DNA of 8,681 nt from JAJCYE01 sp036260105 (GTDB lineage Bacteria > Actinomycetota > CADDZG01 > JAHWKV01), in NCBI GenBank assembly GCA_036260105.1, contig DATAAN010000083.1:1-8681 (forward strand), given 5' to 3'. Below the pieces are notes generated by a model, which was not told the DNA's origin, searched no databases, and worked only from the letters and a program-made list of their open reading frames with translations. Below are positions 5,935-8,681 of the stretch, piece after piece. The translations under genes and the position numbers were made by a program. The stretch's first letter is position 1; every line of letters begins with the position of its first letter.

Positions 5935-7008
5935 GTGGAAACCGGAGGCATTGGATCGTTCGAGCTGGTCCACTGGATCTGGCCCCCCGTCCTGGTCGCG
6001 ACGGCGGCCTGGCTGTGGCATCGGTCCCGCCGCCGCTTGACCCGGTGGCGCAAGGTGGCCGCCGGTGCGGCATTGTCTCTGACCGCGCTGATCGGCCTCG
6101 GGGGAACCTACGAGAGCATCGGCGCAGCCGTCGACCTCCGACGGTACGAAGCACCCGGTGCGCTGGTCGAACTGGCGGACGGCAGACGGATGCATCTCAA
6201 CTGCAGCGGGTCGGGAGCTCCGACTGTCGTCCTGGAAGCCCTGTCGGGAGGAGCTTCTCCGGGATGGGGCTGGATCCAGCGAGGCCTATCCGAACAGGTA
6301 CGGGTCTGCTCCTACGACCGCCCGGGCAGGGGCTGGAGCGACCCTGTGAGCGAGCCACAGGACGCCCGGGAGATAGCCGGTCAGCTGGCCGAGCTGCTCG
6401 ATCGGGCGCAGGAACCCGGTCCATATGTGCTGGTCGGGCACTCGCTGGGCGGCCTCTACGCCCGCATGTTCGCCGACCGTTATCCCGAACGGGTGGCGGG
6501 AATGGTGCTCCTGGATGCGGCACACCCCGAACAGTTCGAGCGGCAAGAAGGGGCGGAGGACGAGCACGAAAGCTATCGCAGCTTCCAGAAGAGCTTCGCT
6601 CCCATGGCCCGGCTGGGGATATGGCGCCTCTACTTCGACCTCGGCGGAACATTCGACTTCGGCGGCCTGCCCCCCGTCGAGCGGGGCCAATTGAAAGCGA
6701 TATGGTCCTCCCCCGCCCTCTTTCACAGCCAGCGGTACGAGAACGACGCGGTGCGCAGCGTCCATCGGCAGGTGCGGCCGCTCGGCGCCGCCGGCGACTT
6801 TCCGTTGATGGTCATAACCGCCGGAGAACAGCCTGAGGACTGGCTCGAGCTCCAGGAGGAGATGACCGAGCTTTCTCCGAACGCCACCCAGCGGGTCATC
6901 GAGGGGGCGACCCATGTCTCGCTGATCTTCGACCGGCAAGACGCCGCCCAGGTAACCCGCGGCGTCCTCGACGTCTGGAGGTCGGCCAACGGTTCCGGGC
7001 CGCTCTAG
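5935..7008 (+). CDS. Alpha/beta hydrolase with N-terminal membrane segments
   Basis: This is a serine hydrolase of the alpha/beta fold; the ester, amide or other substrate is unknown. The 357-residue product starts at GTG 5935, supported by GAAAGGA 5 nt upstream. Two hydrophobic stretches at about 13-28 and 42-65, separated by an Arg-rich segment (HRSRRRLTRWRK), predict membrane attachment with the short loop in the cytoplasm, so the catalytic domain would be on the same side as the N-terminus. The domain begins near 75 (DGRRMHLNCSGSG), has an oxyanion strand VVLEALSGG, VRVCSYDRPGRGWSDP (122-137), the nucleophile elbow GHSLGG (168-173, Ser170), VLLDAAHPEQ (191-200) and a C-terminal GATHVSL with His327. 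The acidic triad member is not certain; D194 or an acidic residue after VITAG (293-297) are candidates. A strong terminator follows after 8 bp, so it is a single-gene transcript or the last gene of one. Confidence 0.88.
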   Translation: METGGIGSFELVHWIWPPVLVATAAWLWHRSRRRLTRWRKVAAGAALSLTALIGLGGTYESIGAAVDLRRYEAPGALVELADGRRMHLNCSGSGAPTVVLEALSGGASPGWGWIQRGLSEQVRVCSYDRPGRGWSDPVSEPQDAREIAGQLAELLDRAQEPGPYVLVGHSLGGLYARMFADRYPERVAGMVLLDAAHPEQFERQEGAEDEHESYRSFQKSFAPMARLGIWRLYFDLGGTFDFGGLPPVERGQLKAIWSSPALFHSQRYENDAVRSVHRQVRPLGAAGDFPLMVITAGEQPEDWLELQEEMTELSPNATQRVIEGATHVSLIFDRQDAAQVTRGVLDVWRSANGSGPL

Positions 7009-7016
7009 CACCGACG

Positions 7017-7059
7017 CGAAAGATCCCCGGCCGCTCCCAGTACGGCCGGGGATCTTTCG
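7017..7059. terminator. Bidirectional intrinsic terminator between hydrolase and lon
   Basis: A perfect 17-bp stem (arms 7017-7033 and 7043-7059, CGAAAGATCCCCGGCCG and its reverse complement) encloses a 9-base loop CTCCCAGTA. TTT follows on the plus strand; on the minus strand the stem itself ends with the AAAG/CTTT pairs, giving a short U-run in the transcript in both directions. It lies between two convergent stop codons (hydrolase 7008, lon 7071) and can serve both genes. Confidence 0.92.
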
Positions 7060-7070
7060 TTTGCTGCTGG

Positions 7071-8681
7071 TTACGCCGCTTCGATCGCCAGCGTCTCCTT
7101 CGGCTCCAGCGCTATCGCCAGCACCTCGGTGATCCGCTTCGCCAGGTGGACTTTCATCTCGGAGAGAACGCTCTCCGGCACGTCGTCCAGGTCGGCCTCG
7201 TTGCGGTAGGGAAGGATCACGTCCTTCATGCCCGCCCGGTGGGCCGCCAGCAGCTTCTGCTTCACGCCGCCGATCGGCAGCACGTTGCCCTGCAGCGTCA
7301 CCTCGCCGGTCATGGCGACCGTGTCCTTCACCGGGCGCCCGGTCAGCAGGCTGACCAGTGCGGTGGTCATCGCCGTACCGGCCGACGGACCGTCCTTCGG
7401 CACCGCTCCCGCCGGAACGTGCAGGTGGAAGCTGCGGTTCTCGAAGGTCCCCGCGATGCCGAGCTCCTCGGCGTGGCTGCGGACGTAGGAGAGCGCGATC
7501 TGCGCCGACTCCTTCATCACGTCGCCCAGCTGACCGGTGAGCGTCAGGCCCGGCTTGCCCTCCATCTCGGTGGCCTCGATGAACAGCACGTCACCGCCGG
7601 TGCCCGTGACCGCCAGGCCGGTGGAGACACCGGGCACGCCGGTCCGCTCCGCCGCCTCGAAGTGGAACTTGCGGCGACCGAGGTACTCGCGTATCTGCTC
7701 GGCGTCGATCGTGAGGGGCGTCTGCACCTGGCCGGCAGCGATCTTGGTCGCCGCCTTGCGCAGCACCTTGCCGATCTCCCGCTCGAGGTTCCGCACTCCG
7801 GCCTCCCGGGTGTAGTCCCCGATCACCTTGAGCAGAGCCTCGTCGGTGAGGACGACCTCGCCCTCGGACAGGCCGTTGCGCTCGATCTGGCGGGCCATCA
7901 GGTGGTTCTTGGCGATACCGAGCTTCTCCTGCTCGGTGTAGCCGTCCAGCCGAACGATCTCCATCCGGTCACGCAGCGGGCCGGGGATCGTCTCCTCGAC
8001 GTTGGCGGTCGGGATGAACAGCACCTCGGACAGGTCCAGGTCCACCTCCAGGTAGTGGTCCCGGAACGAGTGGTTCTGCGCCGGGTCCAGTACCTCGAGC
8101 AGCGCCGACGCCGGGTCGCCCCGCCAGTCCGCACCGACCTTGTCGATCTCGTCCAGCATGATCACCGGGTTCTTGGTGCCGGCGTCCTTCAGGGCCCGCA
8201 CGATGCGGCCCGGCAGTGCGCCGACGTAGGTCCGGCGGTGGCCCCGGATGTCCGCCTCGTCGTGGATGCCGCCGAGCGACACCCGGGCGAACTTGCGGCC
8301 CATCGCACGTGCAACCGACTCACCGAGAGAGGTTTTGCCGACTCCCGGAGGGCCGACCAGCGTGATGATGGCGCCCAGGCCCCGGCCCTGAACCGCTCCC
8401 ATGCCGCGCTGGTCACGCAGCTTCTTGACGGCCAGGAACTCGATGATCCGGTCCTTCACGTCGTCCAGTCCGGTGTGGTCGGCGTCCAGGACGGCTCGCG
8501 CCTCGTTGATGTCGAAGTTGTCGTCGGAACGGGTGTCCCACGGCAGCTCTACCATCCAGTCCAGGTAGTTGCGGATGTAGCCCTGCTCGGGGTTCTGGGC
8601 GCTGGTCCGCTCCAGGCGATCCAGCTCCTTGTTGACCTCCTTGCGGATGTCGTCGGGCATGTTGATCTTGTCGAACTTGGC
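7071..8681 (-). CDS. lon: ATP-dependent protease Lon, C-terminal part; N-terminus outside the window
   Basis: Lon is a cytoplasmic hexameric AAA+ serine protease that degrades damaged and regulatory proteins. The frame stays open through the right edge (7 codons, AKFDKIN, before the ATG at 8660), so that ATG is internal and the substrate-binding N-domain is not seen; 536 residues are visible against about 800 in the family. Numbering from M at 8660: the coiled-coil end of the N-region (PWDTRSDDNFDINEARAVLD, 40-59), Walker A GPPGVGKT (103-110), Walker B VIMLDEIDK (166-174), sensor-1 IPTAN (216-220), an arginine-finger region PLRDRME (228-234) and sensor-2 GVRNLERE (288-295). The protease domain has PKDGPSAG with Ser426 and GGVKQKLLAAH with Lys469; their 43-residue spacing equals that of the E. 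coli dyad S679/K722. All key residues are intact. Termination is by the hairpin 11 bp beyond the stop. Confidence 0.97.
   Translation of the reverse strand, partial: AKFDKINMPDDIRKEVNKELDRLERTSAQNPEQGYIRNYLDWMVELPWDTRSDDNFDINEARAVLDADHTGLDDVKDRIIEFLAVKKLRDQRGMGAVQGRGLGAIITLVGPPGVGKTSLGESVARAMGRKFARVSLGGIHDEADIRGHRRTYVGALPGRIVRALKDAGTKNPVIMLDEIDKVGADWRGDPASALLEVLDPAQNHSFRDHYLEVDLDLSEVLFIPTANVEETIPGPLRDRMEIVRLDGYTEQEKLGIAKNHLMARQIERNGLSEGEVVLTDEALLKVIGDYTREAGVRNLEREIGKVLRKAATKIAAGQVQTPLTIDAEQIREYLGRRKFHFEAAERTGVPGVSTGLAVTGTGGDVLFIEATEMEGKPGLTLTGQLGDVMKESAQIALSYVRSHAEELGIAGTFENRSFHLHVPAGAVPKDGPSAGTAMTTALVSLLTGRPVKDTVAMTGEVTLQGNVLPIGGVKQKLLAAHRAGMKDVILPYRNEADLDDVPESVLSEMKVHLAKRITEVLAIALEPKETLAIEAA

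Noticed and set aside
5620..6195. Minus-strand open frames across the intergenic region and the hydrolase start (also 5501-5896)
   Set aside because: Their translations are Arg/Pro/Gly-rich without any recognisable motif and overlap well-supported genes on the other strand; they are by-products of high GC.

Overview
The window is a GC-rich stretch of a bacterial chromosome. High GC in all genes, GTG and TTG starts, an AlkA-like glycosylase with a typical actinobacterial tail and a possibly leaderless promoter all suggest an Actinomycetota member. The lineage cannot be fixed from the sequence; a Lon protease together with a secreted LVIVD-type propeller would fit a deep-branching class, but that is inference.

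Layout from left to right: (1) the 3' part of a DNA-3-methyladenine glycosylase gene, running off the left edge, whose stop overlaps a TTG start (TTGA) of a small membrane protein carrying an HEAVH (HExxH) motif; (2) a convergent PhoD-like phosphatase gene whose stop codon overlaps the stop of the membrane-protein gene by 4 bp; (3) a divergently transcribed MarR-family regulator sharing an 84-bp promoter region with phoD, which contains a perfect 8+8 inverted repeat; (4) convergent to marR, a long secreted or N-terminally anchored beta-propeller protein with LVIVD-type repeats and an inserted PA (protease-associated) domain; (5) a 330-bp intergenic region with an AT-rich palindrome; (6) an alpha/beta hydrolase with two predicted N-terminal membrane segments; (7) a very strong bidirectional terminator; (8) the C-terminal two thirds of a Lon protease gene on the minus strand, running off the right edge.

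The genes do not form one pathway. The supportable units are the glycosylase/membrane-protein pair (translationally coupled) and the marR/phoD divergon (probably co-regulated). Three proteins are probably membrane-attached or exported: the HExxH protein, the propeller protein and the hydrolase. The PhoD-like enzyme is unusual in lacking an export signal while having a C-terminal transmembrane helix. No tRNA, rRNA, CRISPR array, insertion sequence or prophage gene was seen. The parts most worth a second look are the marR/phoD control region, the tail-anchored PhoD, the PA-interrupted propeller and the HExxH protein coupled to a DNA repair gene.
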